NCBI GenBank assembly: GCA_963974125.1
Contig: CAXBCH010000002.1
Span: 1-64,000, forward strand
Direction: 5' to 3'
DNA: 64,000 bases
DNA from: Haliea sp963974125
Lineage (GTDB): Bacteria > Pseudomonadota > Gammaproteobacteria > Pseudomonadales > Halieaceae
Shown here: positions 56,502 through 62,578 of the stretch, piece after piece
How the letters are laid out: each line of letters opens with the position of its first letter
How positions within the stretch are numbered: the stretch's first letter is position 1
Position numbers and translations under genes: made by a program
Notes under the pieces: model-generated
The model's database searches: none
What the model was told of the DNA's origin: nothing
What the model saw: the letters and a program-made list of their open reading frames with translations, nothing else

Positions 56502-56788
56502 TGACTGATTTTGTTTCCTACGCCAGCGCCATGCGGTTGTTGGGCTGCGGATACACTCAAGCGCAACTCGCGGAGATCACCGGGCTTAACCAGGGCACAG
56601 TGTCGCGTCGTATGCGGCAGGGCAAGCCTCTGTACTACAAGACCAAATCGACAAGGCAGATCGCTGCTGAGGTTGGGGTATCGCAATCTACTGTTAGCCG
56701 CATTCTCAGCCGGGAAGATGATCGTGTCTTCAACCTGATATGCAATCGATGCAAAACGGAAGAGTGCCGTTCTGAATCAAATGCATAA
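56501..56788 (+). CDS. Double helix-turn-helix protein
   Basis: This 95-residue protein has two HTH segments in tandem: YTQAQLAEITGLNQGTVSRR (about 20-40) and RQIAAEVGVSQSTVSRILSR (about 53-72). It ends with a small Cys cluster, CNRCKTEEC. The ATG at 56501 shares its A with the preceding stop; GTG 56498 is an alternative. Probably a transcription regulator of the element. Confidence 0.75.
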   Translation: MTDFVSYASAMRLLGCGYTQAQLAEITGLNQGTVSRRMRQGKPLYYKTKSTRQIAAEVGVSQSTVSRILSREDDRVFNLICNRCKTEECRSESNA

Positions 56789-56805
56789 GCCGAGAGGAAC
56801 CATTG

Positions 56806-56919
56806 ATGAAAAAGGTAAGCCGCAACCAGCGCCGCAAGATGCTGCGGGACATTGAGCAAAACCACCGGCGATCCCTTCGCCAAAACCGGCCCAGGAAGAA
56901 ACAGGAGCAACCGCGATGA
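56806..56919 (+). CDS. Small basic peptide
   Basis: This is a 37-residue, highly basic peptide (MKKVSRNQRRKMLRDIEQNH, ending RPRKKQEQPR). The ribosome binding site GAGAGGAAC precedes the ATG, and the stop overlaps the next ATG (ATGA). It may bind nucleic acid. It is short, but the context and ribosome binding site support it. Confidence 0.55.
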   Translation: MKKVSRNQRRKMLRDIEQNHRRSLRQNRPRKKQEQPR

Positions 56920-57086
56920 TTGATTTTCAAAAACTGGCACAACCCGAACCAGGGCAGCGCGACCAATTCATTGCGGAAGCCGCCAAGCATGAAGCCCGCA
57001 CCCTGGCAGATGGATTGCGCGACCTGTTGCGGCTGATGGCCGAGGCCGAATTTAAAAAACTGAGAGGTTCTACCGATGAAATATGA
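56916..57086 (+). CDS. Small hypothetical protein
   Basis: This 56-residue helical protein (MIDFQKLAQPEPGQRDQFIA, then a Leu-rich amphipathic helix TLADGLRDLLRLMAEAEFKK) overlaps both neighbours. GGAGCAACCGCG precedes the ATG. Function unknown. Confidence 0.55.
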   Translation: MIDFQKLAQPEPGQRDQFIAEAAKHEARTLADGLRDLLRLMAEAEFKKLRGSTDEI

Positions 57087-57303
57087 AATCGACAACAAGC
57101 CCGCTACTGGGAGCGATGTTGCACTGATTGCCCAGGCCCGAGGCGAGCTACTGACAACCATGATTAAGCAATTGGCTTTGTATTGCGAAGTGGCCGAGTC
57201 GGGCGATCTGAACAAGCTGGCCGAGGTGGTTATTCGTGACGCCGCAAGCCTGCAAAACCTCCTGGAACATATGGGGGAAAACCAAATTACCCGCTGCCAT
57301 TAA
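57076..57303 (+). CDS. Small hypothetical protein
   Basis: This 75-residue mostly helical protein has no motif I recognise (SDVALIAQARGELLTTMIKQ). AGAGGTTCTACCG precedes the ATG. It overlaps the preceding gene by 11 bases, and its stop TAA shares its last A with the next ATG. Confidence 0.6.
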   Translation: MKYEIDNKPATGSDVALIAQARGELLTTMIKQLALYCEVAESGDLNKLAEVVIRDAASLQNLLEHMGENQITRCH

Positions 57304-57425
57304 TGGCGATGTTTGATATAATCACCATGTTCGACCGTGACGGTCGGCACCCCGCAGAAATCGTGCGTGACGCACTGACGGAAGCGGCAAATGGTGAACC
57401 ACTAGACCTTTGTCTCTTTCGTTGA
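57303..57425 (+). CDS. Small hypothetical protein
   Basis: This 40-residue reading frame (MAMFDIITMFDRDGRHPAEI) starts at the TAATG junction and stops seven bases before the protease ATG. It may be a real peptide or a spacer that carries ribosomes to the capsid genes. Confidence 0.45.
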   Translation: MAMFDIITMFDRDGRHPAEIVRDALTEAANGEPLDLCLFR

Positions 57426-57432
57426 GGTGATC

Positions 57433-58101
57433 ATGCACACATTCCAAAGTGCCCCGTTACAAATCAAGTTTGCCCAGGCCGATACAGCCGAGGGCGAGTT
57501 TACCGGCATAGCATCCGCATTCCGTGACCGACCCGACCGGCATGGCGATATTGTTGTGCCCGGAGCTTACAAGCGATCACTAAGCCAGCATTCCCTGGAA
57601 GGCACCCGCCCTGCAATGCTGTGGTCGCACGATCAGAGCAGACCTGTAGGCGCATGGATTGATCTAAAGGAAACCAGCGCCGGACTGGAAGCAATGGGAC
57701 GTTTAACAATGGACGTTCCCGAGGCCAAATCAGCCCGCGCTTTAATGCAGGCTGGCGCATTGGGTCTTTCCATTGGCTACCGAGTTGCCCCAGGTGGTGC
57801 AGAGATGCGATCTGATGGTGTACGGATGCTTAAAGACCTGGATCTGTTCGAGATTAGCCTGGTGGCGATCCCTGCCGACACTGGCGCAAAGATTCGAGCT
57901 GTCAAAGGCTACGATCTGGAAAACCCCCGAGAGTTCGAAACCGCAGTGCGTGAGGCACTGAACCTATCCAGTCGAGAGGCAAAACGCCTTGCGGCTGGTG
58001 GCTGGCGTGCAATGGTCCGTGATGGATCAGAGGACAACAGCAAAGAGCTGGCACAGATTGCCGCCAGACTTCAGAGCATCACTAAATCACTTGCGAGGTA
58101 A
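57433..58101 (+). CDS. HK97-family prohead protease
   Basis: This 222-residue serine protease of the U35/HK97 prohead protease family cleaves scaffold or delta segments of the major capsid protein. It shows GIASAFRDRPDRHGDIVVPGAY, the catalytic His in LWSHDQSRPVG, the catalytic Ser in GALGLSIGYR and the acidic DLFEISLVAIPAD. GAGGTG lies four bases before ATG 57433; GTG 57427 is an alternative. It lies directly before the capsid gene, as in HK97-type head modules, but the usual portal gene upstream is missing. Confidence 0.93.
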   Translation: MHTFQSAPLQIKFAQADTAEGEFTGIASAFRDRPDRHGDIVVPGAYKRSLSQHSLEGTRPAMLWSHDQSRPVGAWIDLKETSAGLEAMGRLTMDVPEAKSARALMQAGALGLSIGYRVAPGGAEMRSDGVRMLKDLDLFEISLVAIPADTGAKIRAVKGYDLENPREFETAVREALNLSSREAKRLAAGGWRAMVRDGSEDNSKELAQIAARLQSITKSLAR

Positions 58102-58107
58102 CACCCA

Positions 58108-59226
58108 ATGACTATGGAAATCATTACTAAGGCGTTAGAAGATCACGCGAAGGCTGTCGGCCAAATTGCAGACTTTACCGATGAGCTGGGAATGCGCGTC
58201 AAAGACCTGGAACAGGCCACCTCTGTCGGGTTTCAAGGTGGTGGATCATTTGGCGGCGGCAGCGATACAAGCCTGCTGTCAAAGTTCACCGATCACGATG
58301 GATTCAAGGCATTCCAGGCTGGGCAGGCCGGGAGCTGCAAGGTAGCACTGGAAGGTTCCAGCCTGCTGGGATTCAAGAGCACCACAACCGGCGACAGTGG
58401 CTCACCCGCTTCACCGGATGGTGTCATTGTTCAAGCCCAACGGTTGAACCGCATTGTTCCTGGCACCTCTCGCCGCCTGTCCATTCTGGATGCAATACCC
58501 GTCCTGAGCTGTTCCAGCAATCTGGTGGAGTTCACCCGCGAATCCGCAATGACCAACTCGGCAGCGGCGCAAGAAGGTGAAGGCAGCCAGTTTGCTGAGT
58601 CTGACATTCTGTTTGAGCTGGCCAGCGCACCCGTGGCGACCATTGGCACGTTCCTCAAGGTATCCAAGCAGGCACTGGCAGACCAGCCGCAGCTAATGGC
58701 GTTCCTCGACCAGCGACTGCGCCAAGCTGTCCGTGTGGCCACTGAGACCGCAATTATCAGCGGTGACGGTGTGGGCTATAACCCGCTGGGGCTTACCCAA
58801 ACCGGGCAGCATGTTGACTACAGTCTGGCCGTGACTGGCGAGAATGAGCTGGCAGCATTGCGTCGATCAAAGGCTCAGTTGGAGAACACCGACTACAGCC
58901 CGAGCGCATACATGCTCAACCCCAGGGACATGGCAGAGATTGACCTGTTGACCGGCAACGATGGTTATCTGGTAGGCCAGCCCCGCGCAGCTACTGCTAA
59001 CAACCTGTGGCAGTTGCCTGTGGTCGTTTCCTCTGGTGTGACAAAGGGCGACTTCCTCTGTGCTGACCTGTCCAACATGATCTTGTGGGATCGCCAGTCT
59101 GCTGATGTGAGTTTCTACGAGCAGAACTCAGACGATGCAACCCGCAATCTGGTGACTGTGGTGGCGACCATCCGTGTCGCGTTCACTGTCCTGCGCCCTG
59201 CCGGGATCGTGTACGGCCAGTTCTAA
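58108..59226 (+). CDS. HK97-fold major capsid protein
   Basis: This 372-residue major capsid protein has an N-terminal helical delta-like region with a Gly/Ser-rich end (QGGGSFGGGSDTSLLSKF), where the protease probably cuts. The HK97 core follows: AEGEGSQFAESDILFELASA-like E-loop and N-arm strands, VSKQALADQPQLMAFLDQRL (spine helix) and YNPLGLTQTGQ. The late VTVVATIRVAFTVLRPAGIV forms the P-domain end. The length is typical. It follows the protease by six bases. Confidence 0.92.
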   Translation: MTMEIITKALEDHAKAVGQIADFTDELGMRVKDLEQATSVGFQGGGSFGGGSDTSLLSKFTDHDGFKAFQAGQAGSCKVALEGSSLLGFKSTTTGDSGSPASPDGVIVQAQRLNRIVPGTSRRLSILDAIPVLSCSSNLVEFTRESAMTNSAAAQEGEGSQFAESDILFELASAPVATIGTFLKVSKQALADQPQLMAFLDQRLRQAVRVATETAIISGDGVGYNPLGLTQTGQHVDYSLAVTGENELAALRRSKAQLENTDYSPSAYMLNPRDMAEIDLLTGNDGYLVGQPRAATANNLWQLPVVVSSGVTKGDFLCADLSNMILWDRQSADVSFYEQNSDDATRNLVTVVATIRVAFTVLRPAGIVYGQF

Positions 59227-59276
59227 GCGTGTCCTGGTGCTGCTGGTATTCCTCCCAGTGGCACTACTCGGCATCA

Positions 59277-59293
59277 CCCGCAGCGAGTGCGGG
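59277..59293 (+). terminator. Hairpin after the capsid gene
   Basis: CCCGCA (59277-59282), loop GCGAG, TGCGGG (59288-59293) lies 50 bases after the capsid stop. A T-run follows only about 90 bases later (59380-59388), so classification as terminator is weak. Confidence 0.35.
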
Positions 59294-59412
59294 CTGGTGC
59301 CACCCCTACGGGGGGCATGTGAAACTGATCGACCGCCCGACGCAAAACCGGCTGGGTTCCCTTCTTATAACGCAATTACGATTTTTTTCCAGAGAAAATT
59401 CCGAGGCCCATC

Positions 59413-59607
59413 ATGGCAGATTCTGAGTTGTGTGCGCGTGTGACTGCCCGCGCGCGCGAGGATACCACCAAGTTACCTAGAGCGGAGCGGCAGCGGATCA
59501 ACCGAGAGGCGCACCGTCTGGCACAGGAGTTTGAGAGGTTGGAACGGGAGAGGTTGACCCATGAGGCTGTTCGGCGCCTTTCTAGTGCTCGCCCCGCTGG
59601 AGGATGA
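59413..59607 (+). CDS. Small charged helical protein
   Basis: This 64-residue protein is rich in Arg, Glu and Ala (REDTTKLPRAERQRINREAH), with a predicted single long helix. GAGG lies six bases before ATG 59413. A 25-residue frame (59561-59638) starting MRLFGAFLVLAPL overlaps its end. Neither resembles a known connector protein. This is the last plausible gene on the plus strand before the convergent cargo. Confidence 0.45.
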   Translation: MADSELCARVTARAREDTTKLPRAERQRINREAHRLAQEFERLERERLTHEAVRRLSSARPAGG

Positions 59608-59669
59608 GGATAACCCGTATGCTGATCTGACCCGCTAAAGCAGTTTTTTCGGTCGTCAACAGTCGTCAA

Positions 59670-61034
59670 TCACTGCCATTGCTCGACGCCCTCGATCATG
59701 TTGTGAATTTTGCGTATGCGACCCTGCCCGCCCGCAAATCCCCAACCTTGGCGGTAGGCGCCCAAATCCCGACCGATATACTCGCCTTCACTATCGCAGT
59801 ACCCAACCCTCACCATTACGTCTTCTTCTGACTCGTCCTCGCTCTTCGTTAGCCCGCCTCCAGTGAGTATTATTGAAAACCACCATTCGACAACATGATC
59901 ATCTGCCTTTGTCCGCAAGAAATTCAGCATTTCATCTGCATCCATAGACTGAGAACCCAGTTTCCGATAGATGTCCGGTTTACCAATTTTTAGCGCCGAC
60001 ATAAGAAGTGAGGCAATGCCAAGACACCAAAGCAGCCTTCCTCTGCTGTCTTCGGGACCAGCGCATATATGGCCGAGAATTCGGAACACTTCCTGCACCT
60101 GCCTGGGCGTAAGTCGGAGGGCGCCAATGAAATGTGAGATCTTTTCGGCTTGGTCATCCTTTAGATTGATGCGGGAGAAACGCTCGCCTTCTCTTTCCAA
60201 GTAATGTGCGACATAGCTGCGTGACATTTTGATATAGCCGTCATCAGAAATTGGAGGCAGTCGCACCTCACGGTGGATGAACTTCCTGTAGTACTCATCG
60301 AAGTTGAGGTCTCTACCAAAAGCCGTCTTGGCGGAGTTTTCAAGGTGCAGTCGATCAGCAGCGAGGATAAATACTGCTCCTTGCATGTCGAAGATGTGTT
60401 TGATCGTTTCGAGATAGGTGATTGCGTAGTCGGGGCGGCACCTATCCAGCTCATCAACGAGAAACCAGGCTTTCGGCTCTGAGTCTCCAACAAGAGCTAT
60501 AAGCTCTTGCTTCAACGCCTCCATCGCATTCTTTCGCTGACGGTAAACTGTGAATGAGTCCGGGAAAAGCTGTCCTCGTACCTCATGCTCGTCCCTTTTC
60601 TGTTGAGCGAAACCACCAGCGGCAATAGGGTCTATGCCTGCCACCTTGGCGACGACTTGGCTACCAATCGCGGTGGCAAACCAACCGAAGTCTCTAACGG
60701 CACCCTTCAATCCGCCAGTCGGTAGATCTAGGGAATCAAGCTCGTCCACGAGACCAGAGATAATGGCAAAAAGTGGGTCTCCCCAGTAATCGCTTTCCCA
60801 AGCATTCAGCGACACAACAATTGGAGCGTGATGGGCTTCATCTCTGCTCTTCAGCGAGTGCCTCCACATATCTAAAAAGGTTGTCTTCCCTGCACCAAAG
60901 CTAGATGAGAGCCCCAAGACCAATCCACCTTCGACAAACTTGTGCTCCGTCGCGATAAACCCTTCTAAGCGGGTAGCAAAGCTCTCTAAGTCGAAAAAAT
61001 CATCATCACCAAACGTGCTCGTTCCCACGGTCAA
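59670..61034 (-). CDS. KAP-family P-loop NTPase
   Basis: This 454-residue NTPase has Walker A GLSSSFGAGKTT (residues 41-52), Walker B with the KAP signature FLVDELDRCRP (191-201) and FILAADR (222-228) as sensor. Only a weakly hydrophobic segment (115-134) lies between the Walker motifs, so membrane anchoring is uncertain. KAP NTPases include F-plasmid PifA, which blocks phage T7, and others found in defence islands. Here it is reverse-strand cargo in a phage satellite, a setting typical of anti-phage genes. Its codons are far less GC-rich than the chromosome. Confidence 0.9.
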   Translation of the reverse strand: MTVGTSTFGDDDFFDLESFATRLEGFIATEHKFVEGGLVLGLSSSFGAGKTTFLDMWRHSLKSRDEAHHAPIVVSLNAWESDYWGDPLFAIISGLVDELDSLDLPTGGLKGAVRDFGWFATAIGSQVVAKVAGIDPIAAGGFAQQKRDEHEVRGQLFPDSFTVYRQRKNAMEALKQELIALVGDSEPKAWFLVDELDRCRPDYAITYLETIKHIFDMQGAVFILAADRLHLENSAKTAFGRDLNFDEYYRKFIHREVRLPPISDDGYIKMSRSYVAHYLEREGERFSRINLKDDQAEKISHFIGALRLTPRQVQEVFRILGHICAGPEDSRGRLLWCLGIASLLMSALKIGKPDIYRKLGSQSMDADEMLNFLRTKADDHVVEWWFSIILTGGGLTKSEDESEEDVMVRVGYCDSEGEYIGRDLGAYRQGWGFAGGQGRIRKIHNMIEGVEQWQ

Positions 61035-61126
61035 CCTCTCTGTCTATGATCCTGATTCGATCCACAACTCAATGTGACCTATTTGTATAGCATGCGTGGC
61101 GGGTCATCGCTGGAGTAAACGTCTGC

Positions 61127-61336
61127 TTAGACCCCAGTCCCATCCATCGGGATAAAGATCACCTCTTGACCACCATACCAGCGATCAGTCACCAGCAACC
61201 CGGCGACGAAGCCCAGCAAGGCCCCTGTGACCAACGCAATCAGCAGGAGCTTATGCAGGGAGCGGCGGCGCGCCCTGGCCGCTTCTGTGGCCTCCTGGTG
61301 CGCCCTGACGGGCTTGCCTGTATCGAGTGATTGCAT
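61127..61336 (-). CDS. Small single-span membrane protein
   Basis: This 69-residue protein (MQSLDTGKPVRAHQEATEAA) has a basic cytoplasmic N terminus and one span, LLLIALVTGALLGFVAGLLV, then a short tail. It lies 92 bases upstream of the KAP NTPase on the same strand, with a TATACA-like -10 (complement of 61084-61089) in between. The reading frame also extends upstream across the antisense of the tRNA gene; I reject that extension. It may work with the KAP protein. Confidence 0.6.
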   Translation of the reverse strand: MQSLDTGKPVRAHQEATEAARARRRSLHKLLLIALVTGALLGFVAGLLVTDRWYGGQEVIFIPMDGTGV

Positions 61337-61379
61337 GGTGCCAGTGTAGACGGCAGGGTAGGGTACAGTCACTGCTGAA

Positions 61380-61409
61380 TAGACCGCATGGAGCGACTGA
61401 GGGTATACT
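61380..61409 (+). promoter_or_regulatory. Element-borne tRNA promoter
   Basis: TAGACC (61380-61385), an 18-base spacer and TATACT (61404-61409) are followed by a GC-rich discriminator. It reads towards the reconstituted tRNA-Arg 71 bases downstream. It resembles the original tRNA promoter at 52102 and would replace it. Confidence 0.5.
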
Positions 61410-61434
61410 CCCGCCTCGCCTGTTGCACCCGAAA

Positions 61435-61473
61435 ATACTAACAGGCGAAAAGTACCAGCACAGGTACTAACAG
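61435..61473. promoter_or_regulatory. Candidate integrase arm-type binding sites, right
   Basis: Three copies of the GTRCYARCAS motif occur: ATACTAACAG (61435-61444, one mismatch), GTACCAGCAC (61452-61461) and GTACTAACAG (61464-61473). They end 6 bases before the right attachment repeat. The same motif flanks the integrase start at the left end. Confidence 0.55.
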
Positions 61474-61479
61474 AAACCA

Positions 61480-61519
61480 CGGGGGTATAGCTCAGCTGGA
61501 TAGAGCAACGGCCTTCTAA
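61480..61519 (+). repeat. Right attachment site (attR core)
   Basis: These 40 bases are identical to 52121-52160. The 5' half of tRNA-Arg here comes from the element; the 3' half (from 61520) is the original chromosome. Confidence 0.92.
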
Positions 61520-61557
61520 GCCGTAGGTCGAGGGTTCGAGTCCTTCTGCCCCCGCCA
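61481..61557 (+). tRNA. tRNA-Arg (anticodon UCU), hybrid gene
   Basis: This is a complete 77-base tRNA with encoded CCA. The acceptor GGGGGTA pairs with TGCCCCC. The anticodon stem ACGGC/GCCGT encloses CTTCTAA (anticodon TCT). Bases up to 61519 are supplied by the element, and the rest is chromosomal, so a functional tRNA is retained after integration. Confidence 0.97.
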
Positions 61558-61623
61558 TTTCACAGTGGGTCCTTTCCGGTCACATAGGTGACACTTCGCA
61601 CTTGGCCGGTCGAGGATACAGCC

Positions 61624-62577
61624 ATGCAGCAGACTTCACGCAAACGGATTCTTGTCACTGGTGGCGCCGGCTTCCTCGGCAGTCACCTTTGCGAGCGATT
61701 GCTGGCGCTTGGCAATGATGTACTCTGCGTCGACAATTTTTACACTGGCACACGCGACAATGTACTGCATCTGCTGGATGATCCGCACTTTGAACTCATG
61801 CGCCACGACGTCACTTTTCCACTCTATGTGGAAGTGGACGAGATCTACAACCTGGCCTGCCCGGCCTCGCCCATTCACTACCAGCGTGACCCGGTACAGA
61901 CCACCAAGACCAGCGTCCACGGCGCCATCAATATGCTGGGGTTGGCCAAGCGGTTGCAGGCCAAGATACTGCAGGCCTCCACCAGCGAAGTCTATGGCGA
62001 CCCGGAAGTGAATCCACAGCCCGAGGCGTACTGGGGCCGGGTGAATCCGGTCGGCCCTCGAGCCTGTTATGACGAGAGTAAACGCTGCGCCGAAACCCTG
62101 TTCTTCGATTACCACCGCCAGCACGGTCTGCGTATCAAGGTCGCGAGAATATTCAATACCTATGGCCCGAGGATGCAGCCGAATGACGGCAGGGTGGTTT
62201 CCAATTTTGTTGTTCAGGCCCTGCGCCATGAACCGATCACCCTCTACGGCGATGGTCAGCAGACACGCTCCTTCTGCTATGTGGACGATCTGGTGGATGG
62301 TCTTGTCCGCCTGATGGCGACAGCCGATAACGTCACTGGCCCCGTGAACCTGGGTAATCCGGTGGAACTCACCATGCGCGAACTGGCACTGCAGATCCTG
62401 TCCGAGACTGGCGCCAACTCGGTGCTGGTCAACGAGCCACTGCCCGAGGACGACCCGCGTCAGCGACAACCGGATATCACCCTGGCGCGTACGCTGCTCG
62501 GTTGGGAGCCCCGCGTTTCCCTGGAAGAGGGACTGGTGCACACGGTGGCGTACTTCCGCGGACTTATCGAGGCCTGA
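61624..62577 (+). CDS. UDP-glucuronate decarboxylase (UDP-xylose synthase)
   Basis: This 317-residue short-chain-dehydrogenase-fold enzyme converts UDP-glucuronate to UDP-xylose with bound NAD. It has VTGGAGFLGSHLCERL, the UXS-typical DNFYTGTRDNV and NLACPASPIHYQ, the Ser/Thr in ASTSEVYGDPEVNPQ and the catalytic YDESKRCAE. ARIFNTYGPRMQPNDGRVVS is family-specific. The ATG at 61624 gives the standard N terminus; the flippase gene starts one base after the stop. It probably supplies pentose donors for a surface polysaccharide. Confidence 0.94.
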   Translation: MQQTSRKRILVTGGAGFLGSHLCERLLALGNDVLCVDNFYTGTRDNVLHLLDDPHFELMRHDVTFPLYVEVDEIYNLACPASPIHYQRDPVQTTKTSVHGAINMLGLAKRLQAKILQASTSEVYGDPEVNPQPEAYWGRVNPVGPRACYDESKRCAETLFFDYHRQHGLRIKVARIFNTYGPRMQPNDGRVVSNFVVQALRHEPITLYGDGQQTRSFCYVDDLVDGLVRLMATADNVTGPVNLGNPVELTMRELALQILSETGANSVLVNEPLPEDDPRQRQPDITLARTLLGWEPRVSLEEGLVHTVAYFRGLIEA

Positions 62578-62578
62578 G

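Larger units (their letters stand above)
52121..61519. mobile_element. Integrated capsid-encoding phage-satellite-like element
   Basis: The element of about 9.36 kb lies between identical 40-bp repeats (52121-52160 and 61480-61519) that are the 5' half of tRNA-Arg(UCU). It holds an integrase at its left end, AlpA-like and other small DNA-binding proteins, a DUF3631 replication ATPase, an HK97 prohead protease and major capsid protein, and reverse-strand cargo (KAP NTPase and a small membrane protein). I find no terminase, portal, head-tail connector, tail or lysis gene. The size and gene set fit a phage satellite that forms its own capsid and takes tail, packaging and lysis functions from a helper phage. 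The right part is much less GC-rich than the chromosome. Confidence 0.85.

Noticed and set aside
59174..59443. 89-codon frame overlapping the capsid end
   Set aside because: It begins inside the capsid gene in another frame, has no ribosome binding site and crosses the hairpin; no support as a gene.
52121..61519. Complete prophage
   Set aside because: Capsid and protease are present, but terminase, portal, tail, holin and endolysin are all missing, and the whole element is under 10 kb. A satellite explains the content better.
61337..61558. Minus-strand frame starting MAGAEGLEPSTYGLEGR extending the small membrane protein upstream
   Set aside because: This N terminus is the antisense translation of the tRNA-Arg gene, a well-known false prediction. 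Only the part from the ATG at 61336 is credible.
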